From Flavobacteriales bacterium (lineage in GTDB: Bacteria > Bacteroidota > Bacteroidia > Flavobacteriales_F > PHOS-HE28): DNA of 64,000 nt. Shown here piece by piece: positions 16,650-24,537 of the stretch (position 1 is the stretch's first letter; each line of letters starts with the position of its first letter). Where the stretch lies: positions 3,796,001 through 3,860,000 of the forward strand of contig JAHCIA010000001.1 in the NCBI GenBank assembly GCA_026129465.1, in the 5' to 3' direction. A program made the position numbers and the translations under genes. Under the pieces are notes generated by a model. That model saw only the letters and a program-made list of their open reading frames with translations. It was not told where the DNA came from and did no database searches.

Positions 16650-17156
16650 CTATTCCGCGCTTCTGCCTTTGCCCACCTGGAAGTCGCCAGCCTCGAAACG
16701 GCGCAACAGCTCCGCGACACGTTTCGCCCGCGTGGCCGTGGTCTTCGCGCTACCCACCCAATAGCACATGCCGCGCCGCATGCCGGGATTGAGCTTGTCC
16801 CAGGCGTATTTCATCTCCGGCAGGAAATCGAGTGTTTCGGCCAGTTCTTCGGGAATGTCCAGTTTGTCCGGATCGGGGTGCTTCCAGAATTCCACCTCCA
16901 CGATATCGCCTTCACGCGTGATCCCCGCGGCCCTGCGGATGTCACCGCCGAGGATGATCACGTGCATCCCGCTCTTCTGCGGCATCAAGGCACGGTCCAC
17001 CGGATGGCCGTTCACCGTGCCCAACACACGCACCCGGCCCCGCGTGCCGAACTCCTGCTCCACATCGAACGGTACCTCCACATACATGAAGGGCATTTCG
17101 CCGCGCTTCTTTTCCAGCGGAGCGGCAAAGCGATGGATCTTGACGTGTCGTTCCAT
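16650..17156 (-). CDS. DUF1905 / YdeI-OmdA-type protein
   Basis: 168 residues. The N-terminal part (VEVPFDVEQEFGTRGRVRV, then GHPVDRALMP) matches DUF1905, a small beta-barrel. The C-terminal part (DIPEELAETLDFLPE, then WVGSAKTTATRAKRV) matches the YdeI/OmdA helical domain. The biochemical role is not established. ATG 17156 is preceded by GGAG at a good distance, one of the few Shine-Dalgarno-like sites here; ATG 17180 in frame is the alternative. Confidence 0.8.
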   Translation of the reverse strand: MERHVKIHRFAAPLEKKRGEMPFMYVEVPFDVEQEFGTRGRVRVLGTVNGHPVDRALMPQKSGMHVIILGGDIRRAAGITREGDIVEVEFWKHPDPDKLDIPEELAETLDFLPEMKYAWDKLNPGMRRGMCYWVGSAKTTATRAKRVAELLRRFEAGDFQVGKGRSAE

Positions 17157-17198
17157 GCGACTCCACGCGACCTGCGACATTCGACCTGCAGCGTAAAA

Positions 17199-17534
17199 CT
17201 ACCCCCCGGCCTTCTTCGCCTTGTAGCCTTTGTCCGTCAGCCACGCCAGCACCTTGTCGCGGTGGTCGCCCTGCAGCAGGATGTTGCCGTCCTTGGTGTT
17301 GCCGCCCACGCCGCACTTGCCTTTCAGCGCGCGACCCAGATCGTCAAGGTCGGCCTCCTTTCCCACGAAACCCACGATGCGTGTCACCTCCTTGTTGCCC
17401 TTCAAGCGGTCCAGATGGATGCGCAGGCTTTGTTGTTGCGGCGGAAGGGTGGCAGGGTCGGCGCTGGTGGCCATCGCCTTGTTGGTGCTGTACACCAGTC
17501 CGCCTCCACCGGAGGGTGTTGGTCGTTTCTTCAT
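17199..17534 (-). CDS. SUI1/eIF1-like translation initiation factor (YciH family)
   Basis: 111 residues with the SUI1 domain at about 30-110: KGNKEVTRIVGF, then KGKCGVGGNTKDGNILLQGD, then VLAWLTDKGYKAKKAGG. The family is related to eukaryotic eIF1; its bacterial role is poorly defined. ATG 17534 is fixed by the domain and by a TACTTTCG box seven bases upstream. It diverges from the GNAT-like gene across 55 bases holding both -7 boxes. Confidence 0.9.
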   Translation of the reverse strand: MKKRPTPSGGGGLVYSTNKAMATSADPATLPPQQQSLRIHLDRLKGNKEVTRIVGFVGKEADLDDLGRALKGKCGVGGNTKDGNILLQGDHRDKVLAWLTDKGYKAKKAGG

Positions 17535-17541
17535 CGCAGGG

Positions 17542-17549
17542 CGAAAGTA
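17542..17549 (-). promoter_or_regulatory. -7-like box TACTTTCG for the SUI1 gene
   Basis: Minus strand, ends seven bases before ATG 17534. One-base spacer variant, like the box at 14239. Confidence 0.5.
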
Positions 17550-17566
17550 GCCCCCGGTGTCACCGG

Positions 17567-17574
17567 TACATTTC
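17567..17574 (+). promoter_or_regulatory. -7-like box TACATTTC for the GNAT-like gene
   Basis: Plus strand, ends 15 bases before ATG 17590 and supports that start over the ATG at 17557. Confidence 0.5.
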
Positions 17575-17589
17575 GGGAACATCACGCGT

Positions 17590-18744
17590 ATGTCATCCGG
17601 ACTTGAAGTACGGGCCGTCTCCGGCCGGGAGGAATTGGAGCGCTTCGTGCGCCTGCCCTTCGAGCTGGCCGCGCGCCATGCCGCCGACCAACGGCCCAAT
17701 GCGGTGCCGCCCCTCCTGGGCGATGAACGCGATCTGCACGATCCGGAGAAGAATCCCGCGCTGGCCGACAGCAAGGTGGAGCATTGGCTGGCCTGGAGGG
17801 ATGGTGGACCCGTGGGGCGTGTGATGGGCATCATCCATCACCCGTGGAACGAACGATCGGGCGACCAGGGCGCGCGCTTCTTCCAACTGGCCTGCGTGAA
17901 GGATGCGGAGGTGGTGAAGGCCTTGTTGCAGGCGGTGGAGGCGTGGGCATCCGCACAGGGCATGGTGCGCATCTACGGCCCCTTCGGCTTCAGCGACCGC
18001 GACCCGCAGGGCCTGCAGGTGGAGGGTTTGGAGCATATGCCGGTGGTCAGCACACCGACCAACCCGGATTGGCTGCCGCCGATGGTGGAGGCCCTTGGCT
18101 ATGCGCCCATGGAGGAAATGGTCAGCTACAGGTTGGAGGTCACACCCGGCATGGCCGCACGCTTCGCTCCCGTAGCTGAGCGCTGCCTCGCCGCGAGCCG
18201 CCTGCGCCGTATGCGGCTGGTGTCGAAGCCCGCCTTGCGCAACTGGGTGGTGCCGGTGCTGCGGCTGGTGAACCTCACTTACGAGGACATCTTCGGCTTC
18301 GTGCCGATGAAGAAGAAGGAGATGCAGGCATTGGCGGAGAAATACATGTTCATCCTCGATCCCGAATTGGTGGAACTGCTGGTGGACGAGCACAACGAAC
18401 CGGTGGCCTTCGTCATCGCGGCGCCGGACATGAGCGAAGGATTGATCAAGGCGAACGGTCGATTGCTGCCCTTCGGCTGGGCGCACATCCTGCGCTACAT
18501 GCGCCGCGCGAAGCAGCTCGATCTGCTGCTCGGCGCTGTGCGTCCCGATCTGCAAGGCAAGGGACTCACCGCCGTGCTCGCGTTGAACCTGCTGACCACC
18601 GCCGAGAAGCGCGGCTTCACACACCTCGATAGTCACCTGGTGATGGCGCGCAACACGCGCATGTGCGCACAGATGGAGCGTTTGGGCGGCAAGGTTTGGA
18701 AGCGGTACCGCGTGTTCGCCAAGCCACTGTCAGGTCTTTCGTGA
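17590..18744 (+). CDS. GNAT-fold acetyltransferase-like protein
   Basis: 384 residues, cytosolic. The C-terminal half looks like a GNAT domain: EPVAFVIAAPDMSEGL, then LLLGAVRPDLQGKGLTAVL (the acetyl-CoA pyrophosphate loop, with Q-G-K-G in place of R/Q-x-x-G-x-G/A), then TAEKRGFTHLDSHLVMARNTRM. The N-terminal half has IYGPFGFSDRDPQGLQVEG, so two related domains are possible. Substrate unknown. Divergent from the SUI1 gene. Confidence 0.65.
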   Translation: MSSGLEVRAVSGREELERFVRLPFELAARHAADQRPNAVPPLLGDERDLHDPEKNPALADSKVEHWLAWRDGGPVGRVMGIIHHPWNERSGDQGARFFQLACVKDAEVVKALLQAVEAWASAQGMVRIYGPFGFSDRDPQGLQVEGLEHMPVVSTPTNPDWLPPMVEALGYAPMEEMVSYRLEVTPGMAARFAPVAERCLAASRLRRMRLVSKPALRNWVVPVLRLVNLTYEDIFGFVPMKKKEMQALAEKYMFILDPELVELLVDEHNEPVAFVIAAPDMSEGLIKANGRLLPFGWAHILRYMRRAKQLDLLLGAVRPDLQGKGLTAVLALNLLTTAEKRGFTHLDSHLVMARNTRMCAQMERLGGKVWKRYRVFAKPLSGLS

Positions 18745-18926
18745 TCAAGGTGTCCGCTGTAGGGCACTCGCCGGAGCGTCCGCGCCATTCCACAGATCGG
18801 GGCGGGGACACCACGGTACCGCGTCCGAATGACACCGGGCAGCGTGCCCTGGCGTGCAGGTTCCCATCCGGAAAGGTTTTTGCACAGGACCCACCGATCA
18901 CATCATCCACGAATTCCCATGCGACC

Positions 18927-19565
18927 ATGGAACGCCACATCACACTTTCCCTTCTATTCATCGCGATCACGCTGCAAGCGCAGCACACGTACGAGCTGAC
19001 CTTGGAGAGCGGCGTCTTCCACCCCGAGTTCATGGTGGTGGAGGCCGGCGATCGGATCGATGTCCGGTTGACCGATGGCCATACGCTGACCGAGGTCTCG
19101 GCCGCCACCTTCAGGGCTGGAGGCTTCCTCCCGAATGGAGGCATCCACATCGGCGCAGGCACCACATACGACGGTGACCATGCCAGTTTCCACCTCGATG
19201 AGCCCGGCGACCACTACTTCGTTTCCGAAGGCCGCAATGGAGCGGTCGTGAAGACGCACATCGTGGTGATCTCCTCCAGTGATACGGGCTTTTCCCCGCA
19301 TCCTGACCGTGAGCGTCCGCGCATCTTTCCCAATCCGGCCGATGACCAGGTCCGTTTCGGGGGGCTGGAGCACCTGGAGATCCTGGTGGTGGAGGCTTTC
19401 GACCAGGGTGGCCGTTTGGTGATGCGGGACGTGGTGCGCGGCGGAGAGCCGATGAACCTCATGTCCCTGCCTTCCGGCCACTACACCCTCCGCCTCACCG
19501 ACGGCATGTCGATGATGTACGGGACCGAACGTCTGGTGATCAATCGCAAGGGCTTCGGTTCCTGA
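18927..19565 (+). CDS. secreted cupredoxin-like protein with T9SS sorting domain
   Basis: 212 residues. Signal peptide MERHITLSLLFIAITLQAQ, then a cupredoxin-fold segment (about 20-115: HTYELTLESGVFHPEFMVVE, later DEPGDHYFVSEGRNGAVV), then a type A T9SS C-terminal domain beginning IFPNPADDQVRF and ending YTLRLTDG. A His is present (DGHTLTE), but the Cys-x-x-His-Met loop of copper cupredoxins is missing, replaced by a Ser-containing loop. Copper binding in the usual way is unlikely. Exported by Sec, then by T9SS to the surface or medium. Confidence 0.8.
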   Translation: MERHITLSLLFIAITLQAQHTYELTLESGVFHPEFMVVEAGDRIDVRLTDGHTLTEVSAATFRAGGFLPNGGIHIGAGTTYDGDHASFHLDEPGDHYFVSEGRNGAVVKTHIVVISSSDTGFSPHPDRERPRIFPNPADDQVRFGGLEHLEILVVEAFDQGGRLVMRDVVRGGEPMNLMSLPSGHYTLRLTDGMSMMYGTERLVINRKGFGS

Positions 19566-19574
19566 AGCCGTCGG

Positions 19575-20327
19575 TCAGCGTGCCAGGTAGCCACCATCCA
19601 CCGCGTAGTATGCGCCGGTGACGAAGCTCGCTTTGTCGCTGGCCAGCCAGACGACCAGTTCCGCCACTTCCTCCGGTGTGCCCAAACGTCCGATGGGGTG
19701 CATGGCCGCTATGCCTGCGAGTTGATCCTCATTCATGTGGTTGGTGAGCAGTGGTGTGCGGATGAAGGCCGGTCCGACGACGTTCACGCGGATGCCTTGT
19801 GTGGCGTATTCCATGGCGGCGTTCTTGGTGAGGCCCACCACACCGTGCTTCGCGGCAACATAGGCGCTTGCCGTGGCGAAGCCCACCTGCCCCAGGATGG
19901 AACCCATGTTGATGATGCTGCCACCGCCGCTTCGCAGCATGGCCGGTATCTGGTAGCGCATGCCGTAGAACACGCCGTTCAGGTTCGTGTTGATCACCTG
20001 TTCCCAACCGTCGAGCGGATACTCGCCCGTGAGCGCTGGTGGTCCGCCGATGCCCGCGTTGTTCACCGCGATATCCAAGCGGCCGTATGCCTGTAGCGCG
20101 ATCTTCACCTGGTGCTCGTTGTCCATCGCCCGGCTCACGTCCGTGCGCACCACCGTGCCTTCGCCGCCCCGCTCCTGGACCACCTTCAGCACGCGGTCCG
20201 CATCCTCGCCCACGATGTCGCTGAGCACGACCTTCGCGCCTTCCCGCGCCAACGCGATCACACACGCCTCGCCGATACCCGATCCCGCCCCGGTCACCAA
20301 GGCCACTTTGCCATTGAGTTCCTTCAT
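19575..20327 (-). CDS. SDR family oxidoreductase
   Basis: 250 residues, classical short-chain dehydrogenase: TGAGSGIGEA cofactor loop, DIVGEDADR at the end of beta-2 (acidic residue suggesting NAD preference), NNAGIGGP, catalytic Ser in IINMGSILG and YVAAK with Tyr and Lys. The C-terminus FVTGAYYAVDGGYLAR is standard. Substrate unknown. The start ATG 20327 has a TAGCTTGG box four bases upstream. Divergent from kdnA, but nothing ties it to that pathway. Confidence 0.92.
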   Translation of the reverse strand: MKELNGKVALVTGAGSGIGEACVIALAREGAKVVLSDIVGEDADRVLKVVQERGGEGTVVRTDVSRAMDNEHQVKIALQAYGRLDIAVNNAGIGGPPALTGEYPLDGWEQVINTNLNGVFYGMRYQIPAMLRSGGGSIINMGSILGQVGFATASAYVAAKHGVVGLTKNAAMEYATQGIRVNVVGPAFIRTPLLTNHMNEDQLAGIAAMHPIGRLGTPEEVAELVVWLASDKASFVTGAYYAVDGGYLAR

Positions 20328-20331
20328 GGTG

Positions 20332-20339
20332 CCAAGCTA
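20332..20339 (-). promoter_or_regulatory. -7-like box TAGCTTGG for the SDR gene
   Basis: Minus strand, gap CACC of four bases to the ATG. Predicts a leaderless transcript. Confidence 0.5.
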
Positions 20340-20395
20340 CCCGGCCACTGAAGGAGCTGGCCTGATGATCGTCAGCGTAGGCCGGGAAGCCCCGC

Positions 20396-20403
20396 TACCT
20401 TTG
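20396..20403 (+). promoter_or_regulatory. -7 box TACCTTTG for kdnA
   Basis: Exact TAnnTTTG match ending 20 bases before ATG 20424. Confidence 0.6.
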
Positions 20404-20423
20404 GCGTCCACAAGCACGCAAGC

Positions 20424-21629
20424 ATGCCCGGCACAGAACTTTTCGGCGAAGAGGAGAAGAAGGAAGTGATGGACGTCCTCAACACGGGCGTGCTCTTCCG
20501 CTACAATCATGATGCCCAGCGCAAGGGCCATTGGAAGGCGAAGGACTTCGAGGCGGAGATCGCCAGGTTCACCGGAGCGAAATATGCCTTGGCGGTGAGC
20601 AGCGGCAGCACGGCGGTGAGCAGCATGCTTGCGGCTTGCGGCGTCGGGTATGGCGATCACGTCATCGTGCCGCCATTCACCTTCGTGGCAACCATCGAGG
20701 CCGTGCTCTTTGCCGGAGCCATTCCCGTGTTCGCGGAGATCGATGAGACGCTCTGCCTGAGCGCCGAAGGCATCCGCGCGGCGATCACACCGAAGACGAA
20801 AGCCGTTCTGCTCGTTCACATGTGTGGGGCCTCGGCCGATCTCGATGGCATCCTTGCCGTTTGCAATGAGAAGAACGTCATGCTCATTGAGGATACCGCC
20901 CAAGCGCTCGGCGCCACCTATAAGGGCAAGCACCTCGGCCTCTTTGGCAAAATGGGCAGCTTCAGCTTCGATTTCTTCAAGATCAACACCTGCGGCGAGG
21001 GCGGCGTCATCATCACCAACGACGAGCATCTGATCAAGACCGCCGAGTACCTCAGCGATCACGGCCACAACCACGAGGGCGACAACCGCGGCATGGAGCA
21101 ACACCCGATCATGGGCACCAACTTCCGCATCGGCGAGATCAACGCCGCCATTGGCCTGGCACAGGCGCGCAAGCTGCCCTACATCCTGAGCCAACAGCGC
21201 AAGCACAAAGCCATCATCCAGGAGCGCCTCAGCAAGATCCCCGGCCTGCAGTTCCGTCGCCACACCGACGATGCCGGCGACAGCGCCACCTTCTTCCACC
21301 TGCTGCTGCCCAATGAACAGGTCGCCCGCGCCACCGTCAAGCTGTTCTCCCAGGCCGGCATCCCGCATGGCTACTGGTACGACAACATGTACCACTACAT
21401 CAAGCAGTGGGACCATGTGAAGGACCTCCGCATGCCCTTCCGGATGGTGGCCCACGAACTTGGCCTGCCACAGGACCTGCACACCCTGAAGTTTCCCCAA
21501 AGTGATGCGGTCATGAGCCGACTCATCAGCTTCAACATCCGCGTGACGTGGACCGTGGAGGAGTTGGATGCGCTGCTGGGGAAGATGGAGGGAGCCATCG
21601 TGAAGGCGATGGAGGGGGTGAGCGTGTAG
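20424..21629 (+). CDS. kdnA: 8-amino-3,8-dideoxy-D-manno-octulosonate transaminase (KdnA)
   Basis: 401-residue DegT/DnrJ/EryC1 aminotransferase. The PLP lysine is Lys186 in SFDFFKINTCGEGG. The start MPGTELFGEEEKKEV and the later HGHNHEGDNRG, then HPIMGTNFRIGEINAA, closely resemble Shewanella KdnA as I recall it. KdnA transfers an amino group from glutamate to C8 of the 8-oxo-Kdo made by KdnB, giving 8-amino-3,8-dideoxy-Kdo for the LPS inner core. kdnB is present about 2.9 kb downstream on the same strand, which strongly supports the assignment. Confidence 0.88.
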   Translation: MPGTELFGEEEKKEVMDVLNTGVLFRYNHDAQRKGHWKAKDFEAEIARFTGAKYALAVSSGSTAVSSMLAACGVGYGDHVIVPPFTFVATIEAVLFAGAIPVFAEIDETLCLSAEGIRAAITPKTKAVLLVHMCGASADLDGILAVCNEKNVMLIEDTAQALGATYKGKHLGLFGKMGSFSFDFFKINTCGEGGVIITNDEHLIKTAEYLSDHGHNHEGDNRGMEQHPIMGTNFRIGEINAAIGLAQARKLPYILSQQRKHKAIIQERLSKIPGLQFRRHTDDAGDSATFFHLLLPNEQVARATVKLFSQAGIPHGYWYDNMYHYIKQWDHVKDLRMPFRMVAHELGLPQDLHTLKFPQSDAVMSRLISFNIRVTWTVEELDALLGKMEGAIVKAMEGVSV

Positions 21630-21749
21630 ATGTTCGGGGCGTTCCCCTCGCAGAGCCTCGGGTCGGGCTATCCGCTGCAAGTCCGCACTCGTCGTTCCTC
21701 CTCGCTTGCGGGCTTCCCGCTTCTATCCCTAACGCGGAACAACGGCTGC

Positions 21750-22105
21750 GACCCCTTCGGGGTCGTTGTCGCAGGTGATGTGCCTGGAACTACATGCTGT
21801 GACCCCTCCGGGGTCATCCCGAGCTTGAATTTTTCGCGGAGGTGTTCTAACGAGGTGGGGGGCTTTTGACCCCGAAGGGGTCACAGCATGTAGTAGCCCG
21901 AAGGGCGTTGTCGCGTCACAGGTATTCCGACCCCGGAGGGGTCGCAGTAGTATTAGGGCATTGTCGCAACGCAGGCATTTTGACCCCCAAGGGGTCACAG
22001 CATAAGTAGCATTGTCGCCACGCAGGCATTTCGACCCCGAAGGGGTCACAGCATGTAGCCCGAAGGGCGTTATCGCATTGCGGGTATTTCGACCCCGAAA
22101 GGGTC
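21750..22105. repeat. REP-like palindrome array (GACCCC-N3-GGGGTC)
   Basis: Seven 15-bp palindromes at 21750, 21801, 21868, 21929, 21982, 22033 and 22091, with loops TTC, TCC, GAA, GGA, CAA, GAA and a GAAA variant. From the third copy the period is 51-61 bases, and the flank CACAGCATGTAG with GCCCGAAGGGC is repeated. An eighth degenerate copy lies at 22607, beyond the transposase pseudogene. No gene is seen in 21630-22119. Confidence 0.9.
21791..21892. repeat. head-to-head REP pair (BIME-like)
   Basis: Two 26-bp arms, 21791-21816 and 21867-21892, are inverted copies with a single mismatch. Each contains the GACCCC-GGGGTC core plus ACAGCATGTA. The 50-base spacer shows no gene. This is the classic paired-REP arrangement. 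Confidence 0.85.
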
Positions 22106-22119
22106 GCAGCCGGAGTTCA

Positions 22120-22563
22120 TCACAACAGGTATTTCGGGTCGTATTCCACACCCGCCTCATCCAATAGCCCGATGAATTCCTCCTTGAACGTCTTCTTCCG
22201 ATGGTGTTCCTCTTGCCGGGCGATATAGTCCTTGATGCCATCACGTTCCCGCCAACCCACCGAAAAGATACCGTAGCCTTCCTGCCATTGGAAGGTCCGT
22301 AGCCCTTACGCCTGACGGATCCAGTCGGTGGATGCCTTCTTCAGTTCGCGCACTACATCCGGTATCTGCATCGTGGGCTTCAGGTCGAAGAGGATGTGCA
22401 CATGGTCCACCCAGCCGCCCACGCCGTGCGGTACCCCGCCGATGCCGCGGATCGTTCCGCCCATGTATTCCCATAGCCTTGGGCGCCAAGCCTTGTCCAG
22501 GCATGCCACACGATGCTTGGTGCCGAAAACCAGGTGGTAGTGGAGCTTGAAATAGGTGGACAT
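22120..22563 (-). pseudogene. REP-associated tyrosine transposase (Y1/IS200-like), nonsense-inactivated
   Basis: The frame from ATG 22563 would encode 147 codons but is interrupted by TAA at 22306-22308 (codon 86). The first part has the HUH motif (GWVDHVHILFDL) and HLVFGTKHR. The second part, in the same frame after the stop, has FQWQEGYGIFSVGWRE and KDYIARQEEHHRKK with the expected nucleophilic tyrosine, and ends at TGA 22120-22122. A single base change separates it from an intact enzyme. REP palindromes lie on both sides, as in REP/RAYT loci. Confidence 0.85.
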
Positions 22564-22606
22564 GACAAGTGGGGGTAGCTACAAGGTTGAAGTTAATGCA
22601 GGCTGC

Positions 22607-22621
22607 GACCCCTTCGGGGGC
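22607..22621. repeat. solitary degenerate REP palindrome
   Basis: GACCCCTTCGGGGGC, preceded by GGCTGC like the copy at 21750. It lies on the upstream side of the transposase pseudogene, so that gene is bracketed by REPs. Confidence 0.7.
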
Positions 22622-22743
22622 GGGTGGCATTAGTGTGTGCTTGAGTACAGGTCATGAACTCCTAATAGGTTGCTCTGCAAAGCAGCGGACCTTACCTTCA
22701 TCTCGTCTACCCGTGGAGTTCCTATAAGATCGACTTCAGATCC

Positions 22744-24387
22744 ATGCGATCCATCCACTTCTTCCTTCTTGTTGCCATTTCGCTCAGTTCCCATGCCCAA
22801 TTATGGGAACGGGCCGACCAACGCAGCGAAGTCATCCAATTGACCAAGGTGCTTCCGATGGGAGGCGGTCGTTGGGCGGTGATCGGTTACGCCGAATGGG
22901 GAAGCCCCATGATCAGTGTGCGCAATGCGGATGGATCCATTGCGTGGGAACAGGTGGACAATATCAGTACAGGCCAAGGCTTTGGCGACGTGGTCTTTAT
23001 GCCTGACAGCGGTTTGCTGCATGTCGGCGCCGTGGATGGGTGTGACTACATGGGACCGGAAAGCCGTGTGCGCCGCTATTCCCCGGATGGTTCCGTGCTC
23101 TGGGAAAGGACCATCGAACCATTATTCACGTATCCACCGACCATGGCTGCCCAAGGCTCCATCGGTCAGGTGGCTGTTGCATCCTCCGATTCGGTGTACA
23201 TCATGGACCTGGATGGGAATAGCACCGGTGGATTTCAGGTTACGACCCCTGACATTCTCAGAATAGCATGGGCCGGTGATAGCGCCCTGTTTATGATCCG
23301 CACCACTGACCTCATGCTGGTGGACTTGGAAGGGAACGTACTCGCATCGACTTCAATAGGGCCCATGGTGGCGGATCTTCATTGGAACGGCCAGGAATTG
23401 TTCATGCTGTCGAACGATAGCGTGCGCCGATTCAGCTCGGATCTCGTCCCGATCGGTATCGCAGCGTTGCCGGACCTTGATCAGAATAGCACCTTCACTG
23501 CTTCGGAAAATGGACTCTTTGTAACGACGGCTGCGTGCCTGTATCAACTGGCAGCGAATGGCACGCCCACATTGCTCTTTCCCTGGCCTGCACTTCCCAA
23601 CCATGGCACCACAGCTTGTGCGATCCGTAACGGAACGGTGCTTTCGATCGGCCACACGAACATCAGTGGGCGAAGCACCGGGATCATCCGCACGCTTTCC
23701 ATGATCGGGGATGCGCCCCAATACGATCAGGATGTGGAGGTCCTTCTGCAGGTTGATTCCACATGGACGGAGTTCGTAGGGGGCATTTATCCGTGGAACA
23801 GGCACGCATATGTCACCGGCTTCGTGGTGAACCACGGCCCGGATACCCTGCACAGTGTGGTGCTGAGCATGTGGGTCCAGGTGCCCTACCTGTTCTGCGG
23901 TCCACACACGAACCGGATCGATACCTCCGGCTTTGCGCTGACCCCGGGGGATACGCTGAGCCTTCCCTTCGGTGGGGTCCAAGTCCAATTGGGTCTGCAA
24001 CAAAGCCAGGCCGAGGGAGCGGGGGAGATCTGCATCGTGGCCCTGGCCCCCGACCTTCTTGCCGACCGTGCACCGGAGGACAATACCGCATGTGCTTCGG
24101 TGGACTATGTGCTTGGCGTGGAGGAACCAAAGCGCAAGGCCTCCCTTTCACTTGCACCCAACCCGGCGACCAGCACATGTATGTTGTCCGGTTTGGGCGC
24201 CTTGGATGCTCCCCTTCGCCTGACCATCATGGACCCCACCGGGCGTATGGTCGCTGAGCATTCCAGTGAGGCTGCTTCCGACAACATCCAGTTGGACATC
24301 AGCGGACTTCCTCCTGCTACATACATCTTCATCGCTGCAGGGGTGCGTAACAGGGCGGTGTTGAAGCTCGTGGTCGCTCGTAATTAG
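22744..24387 (+). CDS. secreted protein with T9SS type A sorting domain
   Basis: 547 residues. Signal peptide MRSIHFFLLVAISLSSHAQ; residues about 25-330 look like a beta-propeller (repeated SVRNADGSIAWEQ, RRYSPDGSVLWER, YIMDLDGNSTGG units); residues 340-460 form an adhesion-like beta domain with four Cys; the tail from LSLAPNPATST to LKLVVARN is the sorting domain. Function unknown. Base composition is visibly lower in GC than kdnA and kdnB on either side, consistent with an inserted segment. A TACCTTCA sequence lies about 42 bases upstream. Confidence 0.8.
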   Translation: MRSIHFFLLVAISLSSHAQLWERADQRSEVIQLTKVLPMGGGRWAVIGYAEWGSPMISVRNADGSIAWEQVDNISTGQGFGDVVFMPDSGLLHVGAVDGCDYMGPESRVRRYSPDGSVLWERTIEPLFTYPPTMAAQGSIGQVAVASSDSVYIMDLDGNSTGGFQVTTPDILRIAWAGDSALFMIRTTDLMLVDLEGNVLASTSIGPMVADLHWNGQELFMLSNDSVRRFSSDLVPIGIAALPDLDQNSTFTASENGLFVTTAACLYQLAANGTPTLLFPWPALPNHGTTACAIRNGTVLSIGHTNISGRSTGIIRTLSMIGDAPQYDQDVEVLLQVDSTWTEFVGGIYPWNRHAYVTGFVVNHGPDTLHSVVLSMWVQVPYLFCGPHTNRIDTSGFALTPGDTLSLPFGGVQVQLGLQQSQAEGAGEICIVALAPDLLADRAPEDNTACASVDYVLGVEEPKRKASLSLAPNPATSTCMLSGLGALDAPLRLTIMDPTGRMVAEHSSEAASDNIQLDISGLPPATYIFIAAGVRNRAVLKLVVARN

Positions 24388-24496
24388 AGGTAACGTTCCA
24401 AAGCGTTGATGTGACTGCTCCCGCGTTGAGGGCAGTTCGCGCCACACAGGTGATCACCGGCAAACTCTCCCTTCCTTTGCACCCCACTTCGGTCGT

Positions 24497-24537
24497 TGAT
24501 CATCATCTGATCATCCGATCGTCTGATCTGCTGATCC
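24497..24537. repeat. octamer repeats (TGATC type) before kdnB
   Basis: Period-8 units TCTGATCA, TCCGATCG, TCTGATCT, GCTGATCC directly before the kdnB ATG, preceded by TGATCATCA. Part of the short-period repeat family seen at 5362, 11660 and 39662. Confidence 0.75.

Noticed and set aside
21750..22105. CRISPR array
   Set aside because: The repeats are 15-bp palindromes with similar spacers, variable loops and inverted copies, which fits REP elements; no cas genes.
24497..24537. operator for a GATC-binding regulator before kdnB
   Set aside because: The period-8 tandem pattern explains the repeated GATC better, and similar blocks with other words occur elsewhere.
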